64,000 bases of DNA from assembly GCF_009796785.1 (NCBI RefSeq), contig NZ_CP047026.1:1634001-1698000 (forward strand). The letters are read 5' to 3'. How positions within the stretch are numbered: position 1 is the first letter of the stretch; every line of letters starts with the position of its first letter. Made by a program: the position numbers and the translations under genes. The notes beneath the pieces were generated by a model. The model saw only the letters and a program-made list of their open reading frames with translations. It was not told the origin of the DNA and made no database searches. Positions 57,816 through 64,000 of the stretch are shown here, piece after piece. This DNA comes from Polaribacter sp. L3A8 (lineage in GTDB: Bacteria > Bacteroidota > Bacteroidia > Flavobacteriales > Flavobacteriaceae).

Positions 57816-58664
57816 ATGAAAAAAATTATATTATCCTTATTTGTAGCGGCATGTACACTTACTTCAAATGCACAAATTAAAACACCGGCACCAAGTCCTT
57901 CTCAAAAAATAGAACAAGAAGTAGGTTTAACAGATGTTACTTTAGAGTACTCTAGACCAGGAATGAGAGGAAGAACCATTTTTGGTGATTTAGTACCTTT
58001 TAATGAAGTTTGGAGAACCGGAGCAAATGCTAACACAAAAATCACTTTTTCTACAGACGTTACCATTGATGGCCAAGAGTTAAAAAAAGGAACCTACGCT
58101 TTATACACAAAACCAGGAAAAGAGTCTTGGGATGTAATTTTTTATGCTGATGCAACAAACTGGGGAAATCCAGAAAAATGGGATGAGACAAAAGTTGCTG
58201 CACAAACAAAAGCAACTGTGCAAACAATGCCTGTGAAAATTGAAACTTTTACCATGATGTTTGATGATATAACAAACAGTTCTGCTGTTTTAGGTGTTTT
58301 ATGGGAAAACACGTATGTTGGTTTAAAGTTTGAAACACCAACAGAAGCAATGGTTGCCAAACAAATTAATGCAACTATGAGTGGCCCTTCTGCAAATGAT
58401 TATTTTGCATCTGCATCTTATTACTTAGAAGCTGGAAAAGATATTAAAAAAGCGCAAACTTGGATTGATAAAGCTGTAGAAATGACTTCTGATGCACCTA
58501 AATTCTATATTTTACGCAAACAATCTTTGATTCATGCAAAAGCAGGAGATAAAAAAGGAGCAATTAAAGCTGCTAAAGAATCTTTAAAGTATTCTGAAAA
58601 AGCAGGAAATGCAGGTTATGTAAAAATGAACAAAGCATCTTTAAAAGAATGGGGAGCAATGTAA
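57816..58664 (+). CDS. DUF2911 domain secreted protein
   Basis: A 282-residue protein with a signal peptide (about 1-19, ending TSNAQ). The DUF2911 domain (about 25-185) shows SQKIEQEVGLTDVTLEYSRPGMRGRTIFGDLVPFNEVWRTGANANTKITFS and LKKGTYALYTKPGKESWDVIFYADATNWGNP. The C-terminal 90 residues look like TPR-type helices (ANDYFASASYYLEAGKDIKKAQTWIDKAVEM). The family is common in Bacteroidota; its function is unknown. Single gene with a promoter box and a terminator. Confidence 0.88.
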   Translation: MKKIILSLFVAACTLTSNAQIKTPAPSPSQKIEQEVGLTDVTLEYSRPGMRGRTIFGDLVPFNEVWRTGANANTKITFSTDVTIDGQELKKGTYALYTKPGKESWDVIFYADATNWGNPEKWDETKVAAQTKATVQTMPVKIETFTMMFDDITNSSAVLGVLWENTYVGLKFETPTEAMVAKQINATMSGPSANDYFASASYYLEAGKDIKKAQTWIDKAVEMTSDAPKFYILRKQSLIHAKAGDKKGAIKAAKESLKYSEKAGNAGYVKMNKASLKEWGAM

Positions 58665-58687
58665 ATTGCTATCCTTTTAAAAATAGT

Positions 58688-58718
58688 AAAAATCTCAAGT
58701 CTAAAGCTTGAGATTTTT
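58688..58718 (+). terminator. Terminator of the DUF2911 gene
   Basis: The stem AAAAATCTCAAG/CTTGAGATTTTT with a T-run lies 23 bases past the stop. Confidence 0.85.
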
Positions 58719-58740
58719 TTGTTTCTGTACTATTTTCATT

Positions 58741-58748
58741 TAATTTTG
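58741..58748 (+). promoter_or_regulatory. -7 promoter box of the ClC gene
   Basis: TAATTTTG fits TAnnTTTG, 26 bases before the GTG at 58775. Confidence 0.6.
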
Positions 58749-58774
58749 CCACTTATACCAAACAAACATCAAAA

Positions 58775-60040
58775 GTGAAACTTAAAAGGAGAAGAAAATT
58801 AGTCTCATATTCTAGTATATTAGACCAACCTATAAAATTTAATCCATTTGTTTTTAATCGTACTTTTTTACTTTGGGCACTTTTAGGTCTAATTGGCGGA
58901 GTCATAGCAGGTGTGTATTGGATTGTATTAGAATTTCTAATTCATAAAATTGCTTTTTTTGATGGATGGCTTGTTATACCAATCATGGCTATTTGCGGTT
59001 TACTAGCAGGTTTAATCATTCATTTTATTGGAGATCCAGGAGAGATTCACTTAATTGTTGACAATATTCGTTTTAACAAAGGAAAGCTAGACCCAAAGAA
59101 CAATCCATCAATGATACTCTCTTCATTACTTTGTGTTGCATCTGGAGGAAGTCTTGGTCCGGAAGCTCCTTTAGTACAAATAACAGGATCTACAGGTACT
59201 TGGTTAGGTAAAATATTTCGATTAAAAGGAGAAGAATTACGCTCTTTAAGCATTGCCGGTATGGCATCTGGTTTTACAGCTTTGTTTGGCGCTCCGTTAG
59301 GTGGAAGTTTATTTTCTTTAGAAATTTTACACCATAAACATGCGGTAGAATACTATAAAGCCATTATACCTGCATTGGTAGCTAGTTGTTTTAGTTATAT
59401 CTTTTTTGCGCTAATTATTCACTTAGGATTAGGAGCAACTTGGAGTTTGCCCACTTATGAGTATTCCGGTACTTTTGATTTTGGGATTGCTGTTTTATTA
59501 GCAATCGCAGCAACAATGGTAGGTTGGCTATTTATTTATTGTACAAAATTTTTAAAATCTCTTTTTAAAAAGATCAATACTCCTATTTACATTAAAACCT
59601 TACTAGGCGGAATAATACTTGGTGTAATTTCTTATTACTTTCCTTTAACAAGGTATTTTGGGCACGAAGAAATTAACTCTTTATTAGATAATGAGTTTTC
59701 TATTAACGCTTTATTTTTAATACTAATTTTTAAGCTTCTAGCTATTTCTGTTACTGTAACTTCTGGTTGGCGAGGTGGTTTTATTATTCCTCTATTTTTT
59801 ATAGGAACCACACTTGGTTTAATTATACATCATTTTTTTCCAGCTATAAATGTTTCTTTAGCAATCATTAGCTGCATGGCAGCTATAAATGCCTGTGTAA
59901 CAAGAACACCAATGAGCACCACCATTTTACTAGCAACACTAACAGGTTTTTCTTATTTTATCCCTATTTTATTTGCGAGTTTAACAGGTTATTTTTTAGC
60001 ACCTAAAACAGCCTTTATTGGTTCTCAAATGGATAAATAA
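58775..60040 (+). CDS. ClC-family chloride channel/transporter
   Basis: A 421-residue ClC protein with about ten or more membrane helices. The filter and gate motifs are visible: SGGSLGPEAPLVQITGSTG near residue 130, in which the Glu of GPEAP aligns with the gating Glu148 of the E. coli exchanger, ALFGAPLGGSLFSLEIL near residue 172, and SGWRGGFIIPLFFIGTTLG near residue 330. The second, inner proton glutamate (Glu203 in E. coli) is Ile here, so strict 2:1 chloride/proton exchange is doubtful. No C-terminal CBS domains. Start codon GTG. Confidence 0.88.
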   Translation: MKLKRRRKLVSYSSILDQPIKFNPFVFNRTFLLWALLGLIGGVIAGVYWIVLEFLIHKIAFFDGWLVIPIMAICGLLAGLIIHFIGDPGEIHLIVDNIRFNKGKLDPKNNPSMILSSLLCVASGGSLGPEAPLVQITGSTGTWLGKIFRLKGEELRSLSIAGMASGFTALFGAPLGGSLFSLEILHHKHAVEYYKAIIPALVASCFSYIFFALIIHLGLGATWSLPTYEYSGTFDFGIAVLLAIAATMVGWLFIYCTKFLKSLFKKINTPIYIKTLLGGIILGVISYYFPLTRYFGHEEINSLLDNEFSINALFLILIFKLLAISVTVTSGWRGGFIIPLFFIGTTLGLIIHHFFPAINVSLAIISCMAAINACVTRTPMSTTILLATLTGFSYFIPILFASLTGYFLAPKTAFIGSQMDK

Positions 60041-60057
60041 AAAATAGTTATAAATAT

Positions 60058-60462
60058 TTATTTTCCTAAATGTTCTTCAATATCAGCAATATGATGCTGT
60101 AAAGCTTGCGTAGAAATCTGTATTTCTTTTATCAACAGAGAAAGAGAAATAATTAGTAAAATTAAAGCTAAACCAAACACCCAAACTGCCATTGTGTTTA
60201 AATGTACATAGATTAAAAACATAGTTACCACACAAAACAACAAACTAGAAATACCGAAAATCTGCATCCACCTTGTTAGGTTTAGACGTAGTTTTAAGTT
60301 CTTAATTTGCCTTAGTAAAGAATGGTCTTGTTTTTCTAAATAAATATCGTGTAAACTTCTAATTACAGATGCATAGGCTAAAAATCGGTTTGTATATGCT
60401 AACATAATTAAAGAGATTGCAGAAAATAAAACGGCGGGTGTTGTTAATGTTAATTCTTCCAT
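60058..60462 (-). CDS. DUF2721 membrane protein
   Basis: A 134-residue protein with three hydrophobic segments (AVLFSAISLIMLAYTNRFLAY, IFGISSLLFCVVTMFLIYVHL, VFGLALILLIISLSLLIKEI) and a basic amphipathic loop (LLRQIKNLKLRLNLTRW), the layout of DUF2721. The C-terminus is a short coiled coil. Function unknown. A TAAATTTG box at 60471-60478 ends nine bases before the ATG, so the mRNA probably has almost no leader. Convergent with the ClC gene. Confidence 0.8.
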   Translation of the reverse strand: MEELTLTTPAVLFSAISLIMLAYTNRFLAYASVIRSLHDIYLEKQDHSLLRQIKNLKLRLNLTRWMQIFGISSLLFCVVTMFLIYVHLNTMAVWVFGLALILLIISLSLLIKEIQISTQALQHHIADIEEHLGK

Positions 60463-60470
60463 ATAAGTAT

Positions 60471-60478
60471 CAAATTTA
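60471..60478 (-). promoter_or_regulatory. -7 promoter box of the DUF2721 gene, near-leaderless
   Basis: TAAATTTG on the minus strand, with only eight bases between it and the ATG at 60462. Confidence 0.5.
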
Positions 60479-60570
60479 AGAAATAATCAGCATCAAATAA
60501 AGGAATTAAATTTTAATTTTAATCGCTTAGATATCTAAAATCAGGTATTTCGAATACTCAACAAAAACAT

Positions 60571-60578
60571 TACATTTG
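60571..60578 (+). promoter_or_regulatory. -7 promoter box of trmD, leaderless
   Basis: TACATTTG fits TAnnTTTG and ends only four bases before the ATG at 60583, predicting an mRNA that starts at or next to the start codon. Confidence 0.55.
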
Positions 60579-60582
60579 CCAC

Positions 60583-61269
60583 ATGCGAATAGATATTATT
60601 TCAGTTGCCCCAGGTTTATTAGAAAGTCCGTTTAATCACTCAATTATTAAACGCGCAAAAGAAAAAGGTTTGGCAGAGATTAAAATTCACGATTTACGTG
60701 AATATGGTTTAGGAAATTATAAACAAATTGACGACACACAATTTGGTGGTGGTGCTGGTATGGTTATGATGATTGAGCCTATTGCAAATTGCATTAAAAA
60801 ATTACAATCAGAGAGAACGTATGATGAAGTTATTTATATGACTCCAGATGCAAAAACATTAAACCAATCTACCGCAAACACACTTTCTTTAAAAGAAAAC
60901 ATCGTTATTTTAACTGGTCATTATAAAGGTGTAGACCAAAGAATTCGCGATAAATATATTACCAAAGAAATATCTATTGGAGATTATGTTTTAACGGGAG
61001 GCGAATTAGCTGCTGCCGTTTTAGTAGATGCAGTTGTTCGTTTAATACCTGGTGTTATTGGCGATGAACAATCTGCCCTTACAGATTCTTTTCAAGACAA
61101 TTTATTATCACCACCTGTATATACAAGACCATCAGAATTTGAAGGAATGAAAGTACCAGACGTATTATTATCTGGTAATTTTCCTAAAATTGATGATTGG
61201 AGAAGCGACCAAGCCTACAAAAGAACAGAAGAAATTAGACCCGATTTATTAGAAGATAAAACCTCTTAG
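60583..61269 (+). CDS. trmD: tRNA (guanine-37-N1)-methyltransferase
   Basis: SPOUT-class enzyme that methylates G37 of several tRNAs and prevents +1 frameshifting. At 228 residues it is complete. The trefoil-knot motifs are visible: [16 protein letters not shown] near residue 50, [16 protein letters not shown] near residue 110, and [32 protein letters not shown] near residue 130. The C-terminal part has [21 protein letters not shown]. rplS, its usual operon partner, lies 1.6 kb further on with a GT39-type gene in between. Confidence 0.96.
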   Translation: MRIDIISVAPGLLESPFNHSIIKRAKEKGLAEIKIHDLREYGLGNYKQIDDTQFGGGAGMVMMIEPIANCIKKLQSERTYDEVIYMTPDAKTLNQSTANTLSLKENIVILTGHYKGVDQRIRDKYITKEISIGDYVLTGGELAAAVLVDAVVRLIPGVIGDEQSALTDSFQDNLLSPPVYTRPSEFEGMKVPDVLLSGNFPKIDDWRSDQAYKRTEEIRPDLLEDKTS

Positions 61270-61303
61270 CCTTTTTTAAGTATAAATTTCAGAACGCAAA
61301 ACT

Positions 61304-62782
61304 TTGAATACAATAAAAACATTTATAAAAAACAACAAAGCCATTTCTTGGGTTTTAGGATTTCAATTATTTAGATTGCTATTACTCCCATTTATGGGGT
61401 TAATGCCTCAAGATGCGTATTATTATTTATACGGACAAAATTTATCGCTTTCTTATTTTGATCATCCAGGAATGATTGGATACATTTTAAGAATCTTTAC
61501 AGAAATTTTTGGACACTCTATTTTTACCATAAAATTTGCCGATTTTGTAATAACCTCGTTAACCATATTCAGTTTTTATAAACTAGCTTCTTATTTTTTA
61601 TCAAAACAAAAACTACAAAGAGCCATTGTTTTATTAGCTTCAACCATTTTTGTTTCCATTTTATCCTTTAATTCTACTCCAGATGTTCCGTTATTATTAT
61701 TCTGGACACTGAGTTTAATTTGTTTGTACAAAGCAATTTTTGAAGAAAAAAAGTGGTTTTGGATTTTAGGCGGAATTGCAATGGGACTGGCGTTTGACAG
61801 TAAATACACAGCATTATTACTACAAATAGGACTAATTGCATTTCTAGTATTTTCTAACAAATACAGAAAACTATTACTATCTCCTTGGGTTTGGATTTCT
61901 TTAATTATTTCTGCTGCAGTTACATTTCCGGTTTGGTATTGGAACTACCAAAATGACTTTGCATCATTTATGTTTCAATCATCAGACAGAACAAATTCTA
62001 TTTCAGAATTTAAAATATCTCCTAAAAACTTCTTTGGCGCTATTGGTCATCAAATGTTTTTATTAGTACCTGTTTTATTTTTAGTCTTTATCACGTTTAC
62101 CTATAAATATATAAAAAGAGCCTTATTAAAATTTAAACTCCCAACAGCAAAAACATTATTTTTATTAGCCTTTTTTATCCCAACTTTCGTTGGATTTTTT
62201 AGCCTTACTCCTATTTATTGGGTAAAATTAAATTGGATGATGCCTTCTTACATTACCGGAATCATTTTAGCGGGTATGTTTATCAATAAGAAATTATTGA
62301 AGATTCAAGTTATTATTTCAATCGTTTTTCATGTACTTTTTAGTTTACAAATTTTATTTTATTTAGTACCTATTAAGAGTGACGACACTTGGGTTGGTTG
62401 GAAAGAATTGGCTTTAGAAACAAAAAAACTACAAGAGACACACCCAAATACTTTTGTTTTTTCTGATGACAATTATAAAACATCTGCTTGTTTAAACTTT
62501 TTTATGGATGAAAAAGTGTATGCACAAAACATTATCGGTTTACCTGCATTACATTTTGATTATCTAGGTGATGATTTATCAACTTTAAACACTAAAAACG
62601 CTTTATTTATAGACTCGGATAAGCGTTTTAAAAACAACGATAAAAACGGAAATCACAATCCATTATTAGATACTTATTTTAAAGAAGTTACCGAATTAGC
62701 ACCTATCATTATAAAAATTAACGGTAAAGAGTCTCGTAAATTTTGGGTCTATTATTGCACTAACTATCAGGCAAAAAAATAA
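61304..62782 (+). CDS. GT39-type membrane glycosyltransferase
   Basis: A 492-residue integral membrane protein of the ArnT/PMT-like clan. The first external loop has GLMPQDAYYYLYGQNLSLSYFDHPGMIGYILR (about 33-64); its Asp is the catalytic residue expected in GT-C enzymes. About ten membrane helices follow, then a C-terminal soluble domain (about 355-492, FVFSDDNYKTSACLNFFMDEKVYAQN). It is expected to move a sugar from a polyprenyl-phosphate donor to lipid or protein; the acceptor is unknown. Start is TTG at 61304; the next in-frame ATG would lose the first helix. It separates trmD and rplS. Confidence 0.85.
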   Translation: MNTIKTFIKNNKAISWVLGFQLFRLLLLPFMGLMPQDAYYYLYGQNLSLSYFDHPGMIGYILRIFTEIFGHSIFTIKFADFVITSLTIFSFYKLASYFLSKQKLQRAIVLLASTIFVSILSFNSTPDVPLLLFWTLSLICLYKAIFEEKKWFWILGGIAMGLAFDSKYTALLLQIGLIAFLVFSNKYRKLLLSPWVWISLIISAAVTFPVWYWNYQNDFASFMFQSSDRTNSISEFKISPKNFFGAIGHQMFLLVPVLFLVFITFTYKYIKRALLKFKLPTAKTLFLLAFFIPTFVGFFSLTPIYWVKLNWMMPSYITGIILAGMFINKKLLKIQVIISIVFHVLFSLQILFYLVPIKSDDTWVGWKELALETKKLQETHPNTFVFSDDNYKTSACLNFFMDEKVYAQNIIGLPALHFDYLGDDLSTLNTKNALFIDSDKRFKNNDKNGNHNPLLDTYFKEVTELAPIIIKINGKESRKFWVYYCTNYQAKK

Positions 62783-62815
62783 TGATTATTAATTTTATCA
62801 ATAAAAAATAATGAT

Positions 62816-62823
62816 TACTTTTG
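62816..62823 (+). promoter_or_regulatory. -7 promoter box of rplS
   Basis: TACTTTTG fits TAnnTTTG. It predicts transcription from about 62827 and a leader of roughly 65 bases before the rplS ATG. Confidence 0.6.
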
Positions 62824-62893
62824 CAAACGCTAAATTAACCTCTGACGAAGAAATCGTGAACGTTGCTTTACAAAACCAATTAAATTAAAAGAT
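62821..62893 (+). promoter_or_regulatory. Structured leader of rplS
   Basis: The leader can fold with an outer stem GCAAACG/CGTTGC (one bulge) around an inner hairpin ACGA/TCGT with loop AGAAA. This is the shape expected of a ribosomal-protein autoregulatory leader; I recall that an L19 leader motif has been proposed for flavobacteria, but cannot verify that this matches it. Confidence 0.45.
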
Positions 62894-63244
62894 ATGGAAT
62901 CTTTAGTAAAATTTGTACAAGACGAATTTGTAGCAAGAAAAGAATTTGCAGAATTTGCAGCAGGTGATACCATCACTGTTTATTACGAAATTAAAGAGGG
63001 AGAAAAAGTACGTACTCAGTTTTTTAGAGGTGTAGTTATTCAAAGAAGAGGAATTGCAGCATCTGAAACATTTACAATCAGAAAAATGTCTGGTACTGTA
63101 GGTGTAGAAAGAATTTTTCCTGTAAACTTACCTTCTATTCAAAAAATTGAAGTTAACAAAAGAGGTAAAGTACGTAGAGCTCGTATTTTCTACTTTAGAG
63201 GTCTTACTGGTAAAAAAGCTAGAATTACTGAAAAAAGAAGATAA
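62894..63244 (+). CDS. rplS: 50S ribosomal protein L19
   Basis: L19 lies at the 30S-50S interface. The 116-residue protein is full length, with the family features FAAGDTITVYYEIKEGEKVRTQFFRGVVIQRRG, SETFTIRKMSGTVGVERIFPVNLPSIQKIEV and RRARIFYFRGLTGKKARI. It has its own promoter, a structured leader and a strong terminator, so it is expressed apart from trmD here. Confidence 0.97.
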   Translation: MESLVKFVQDEFVARKEFAEFAAGDTITVYYEIKEGEKVRTQFFRGVVIQRRGIAASETFTIRKMSGTVGVERIFPVNLPSIQKIEVNKRGKVRRARIFYFRGLTGKKARITEKRR

Positions 63245-63265
63245 TTTCTTTTATATAAAAGTATT

Positions 63266-63301
63266 AAAAAAGCGTTGTGAGAAATCACAACGCTTTTTTT
63301 T
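63266..63301 (+). terminator. Terminator of rplS
   Basis: The stem AAAAAGCGTTGTGA/TCACAACGCTTTTT closes on a GAAA tetraloop and is followed by T residues. Confidence 0.9.
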
Positions 63302-63534
63302 AGTTAACAAATGTTTAGAACTACAGTTAATAGCATGTTAACAACATATTTTGTTAAAAAACAACTTTATCCATATAATATATGTATATTTAAGTAATAA
63401 TTTACAAGTTAACTATCAAATTACATGTAAATACATAAAGTAACGTTCTTTATATATTATTGTTGATCAAAAAAAAATGAACTTGAAATTTTCCATTTTA
63501 TTTTAATTAATAAAATAGAATCTCAAAGTAAATT

Positions 63535-63678
63535 ATGAAAATAATACAAATATTGAAAAGTTTTATTTTTAATGACAACAACTGAAACATTAATAAAAAT
63601 TTTGAAAAAGTAGAATGCTTGATTAAAATTAAGGATGTTTCAAAAACTGAAATAGTATTCCGTTTCTATTATTATTAA
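63535..63678 (+). pseudogene. Interrupted small reading frame
   Basis: An ATG at 63535 opens MKIIQILKSFIFNDNN, then a TGA at codon 17, then 30 further open codons in the same frame ending FRFYYY and TAA. The second part (KNFEKVECLIKIKDVSKTE) looks protein-like. It may be a small gene broken by one stop, or chance in AT-rich DNA; about 70 bases further lies a good terminator. No family is recognised. Confidence 0.25.
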
Positions 63679-63747
63679 GGCAACTAAAAGGATAACTTTT
63701 ATTTAATCTTGTAATAACACAAATAATATAAAAATACTATTTCGAAG

Positions 63748-63789
63748 AAGCCATATCACTACAAGAAATTGTATGATATGGCTTTTATT
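63748..63789 (+). terminator. Orphan intrinsic terminator
   Basis: The stem AAGCCATATCA/TGATATGGCTT followed by TTATTTT has no called gene in the 450 bases before it, implying an unannotated transcript. Confidence 0.75.
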
Positions 63790-63967
63790 TTGTATAAAAC
63801 TAACATTCATACCAATTCACTTCTTTTATTATTAATAACTCATTAAAATAACCTAATTAATAATAATTAATCAACAAAAGTATCGCTTTTAATTCATAAA
63901 TTTGTTCTACTTTTTTACGAAAAGCATTTCGTTTAAAAAAAAATAATTTCTAAAATAATATCTCAAA

Positions 63968-64000
63968 ATGAGTAAAATAGCTAAAATTGTATATACAAAA
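63968..64000 (+). CDS. Start of probable monomeric NADP-dependent isocitrate dehydrogenase
   Basis: Only 11 codons, MSKIAKIVYTK, are inside the window, so this is the 5' end of a gene cut by the window edge. The N-terminus resembles that of the monomeric IDH II type of Bacteroidota (KI-IYT followed in the family by TDEAPALATYS), and from memory this gene often follows rplS in flavobacteria. The call rests on those few residues and context. Confidence 0.5.
   Translation, partial: MSKIAKIVYTK

Larger units (their letters stand above)
63245..63967. other. Long AT-rich intergenic region with a second terminator
   Basis: This 723-base gap contains the rplS terminator (63266-63301), several GTTAAC motifs (63303 to 63410), an interrupted 48-codon frame (63535-63678) and a second clear terminator (63748-63789). 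The second terminator has no annotated gene upstream of it on the plus strand other than rplS. Confidence 0.65.

Noticed and set aside
59130..59200. Apparent loss of the ClC gating glutamate (GSLGP where GREGP is expected)
   Set aside because: Aligning on the following VQI shows GPEAP corresponds to GREGP, so the gating Glu is present. Only the inner Glu203 position differs.
62811..62888. A 25-codon ATG frame just before rplS (MITFANAKLTSDEEIVNV...)
   Set aside because: The rplS -7 box lies inside its first codons, so the mRNA would start after the ATG. It is better read as promoter plus structured leader.

Overview
The window looks like a chromosomal segment from a marine member of the Flavobacteriaceae (Bacteroidota), probably close to Polaribacter; that genus is an inference from memory of the families, not a search. 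The evidence is: strongly AT-rich DNA; repeated TAnnTTTG promoter boxes a short way upstream of start codons and almost no Shine-Dalgarno sequences; gliding genes gldF-gldG; four secreted proteins with Por/type IX (T9SS) C-terminal sorting domains; BshC of bacillithiol synthesis; FabV enoyl reductase; a one-chain PurL; and hairpin-type intergenic repeats typical of flavobacteria. I see no rRNA, tRNA, IS element, prophage or CRISPR array.

Layout. 1-9 kb: argS, lpdA, a LysM protein, a large membrane-anchored AsmA-like protein, a small polytopic membrane protein, then rlmF-bshC overlapping on the minus strand. 9-16 kb: a secreted M14 metallopeptidase, a PP-loop ATPase of the Dph6/DUF71 type, rimO, a PlsC-type acyltransferase, a CoA-type NUDIX hydrolase and two small membrane proteins. 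16-27 kb: a 1255-residue T9SS protein with ten propeller-like repeats, lgt, yidD, cysS, an MFS exporter and recG. 26.7-33.7 kb: a 2025-residue T9SS surface protein followed by a 0.9 kb non-coding gap. 33.7-44.6 kb: an RsmB-type rRNA methyltransferase, two tandem secreted endonuclease I paralogues, purL and a ThrE-type exporter. 44.5-48.6 kb: a small accessory patch (two lipoproteins, a lone HNH nuclease, two unknown overlapping genes). 48.6-54.2 kb: fabV, purC, an unknown gene, phoH, a SAM hydrolase (DUF62), an ABM-domain protein and a GNAT acetyltransferase. 54.3-64 kb: gldF-gldG, an epimerase-like protein, a DUF2911 protein, a ClC transporter, a DUF2721 protein, trmD, a GT39-type glycosyltransferase, rplS with a structured leader, and the first 11 codons of what is probably a monomeric NADP isocitrate dehydrogenase.

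Most genes are housekeeping functions in one- or two-gene units, many closed by clear intrinsic terminators. The secreted set (M14 peptidase, two nucleases with FN3 and lamin-tail domains, two very large repeat proteins) fits a particle-attached, polymer-degrading, gliding bacterium whose T9SS and Gld machinery export and move surface proteins. Several start codons were moved downstream of the longest possible reading frame because a promoter box or terminator overlaps the upstream start, or because the family N-terminus begins later; RecG, PhoH, GldF, the 5.6 kb membrane protein and the GT39 protein then begin with TTG and ClC with GTG.

No defence system or obviously new gene cluster is visible. 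The best leads are non-coding: a two-copy, inverted intergenic element whose hairpin differs in sequence but not in pairing; a structured leader before rplS; and a terminator-bounded, unannotated transcription unit after rplS.
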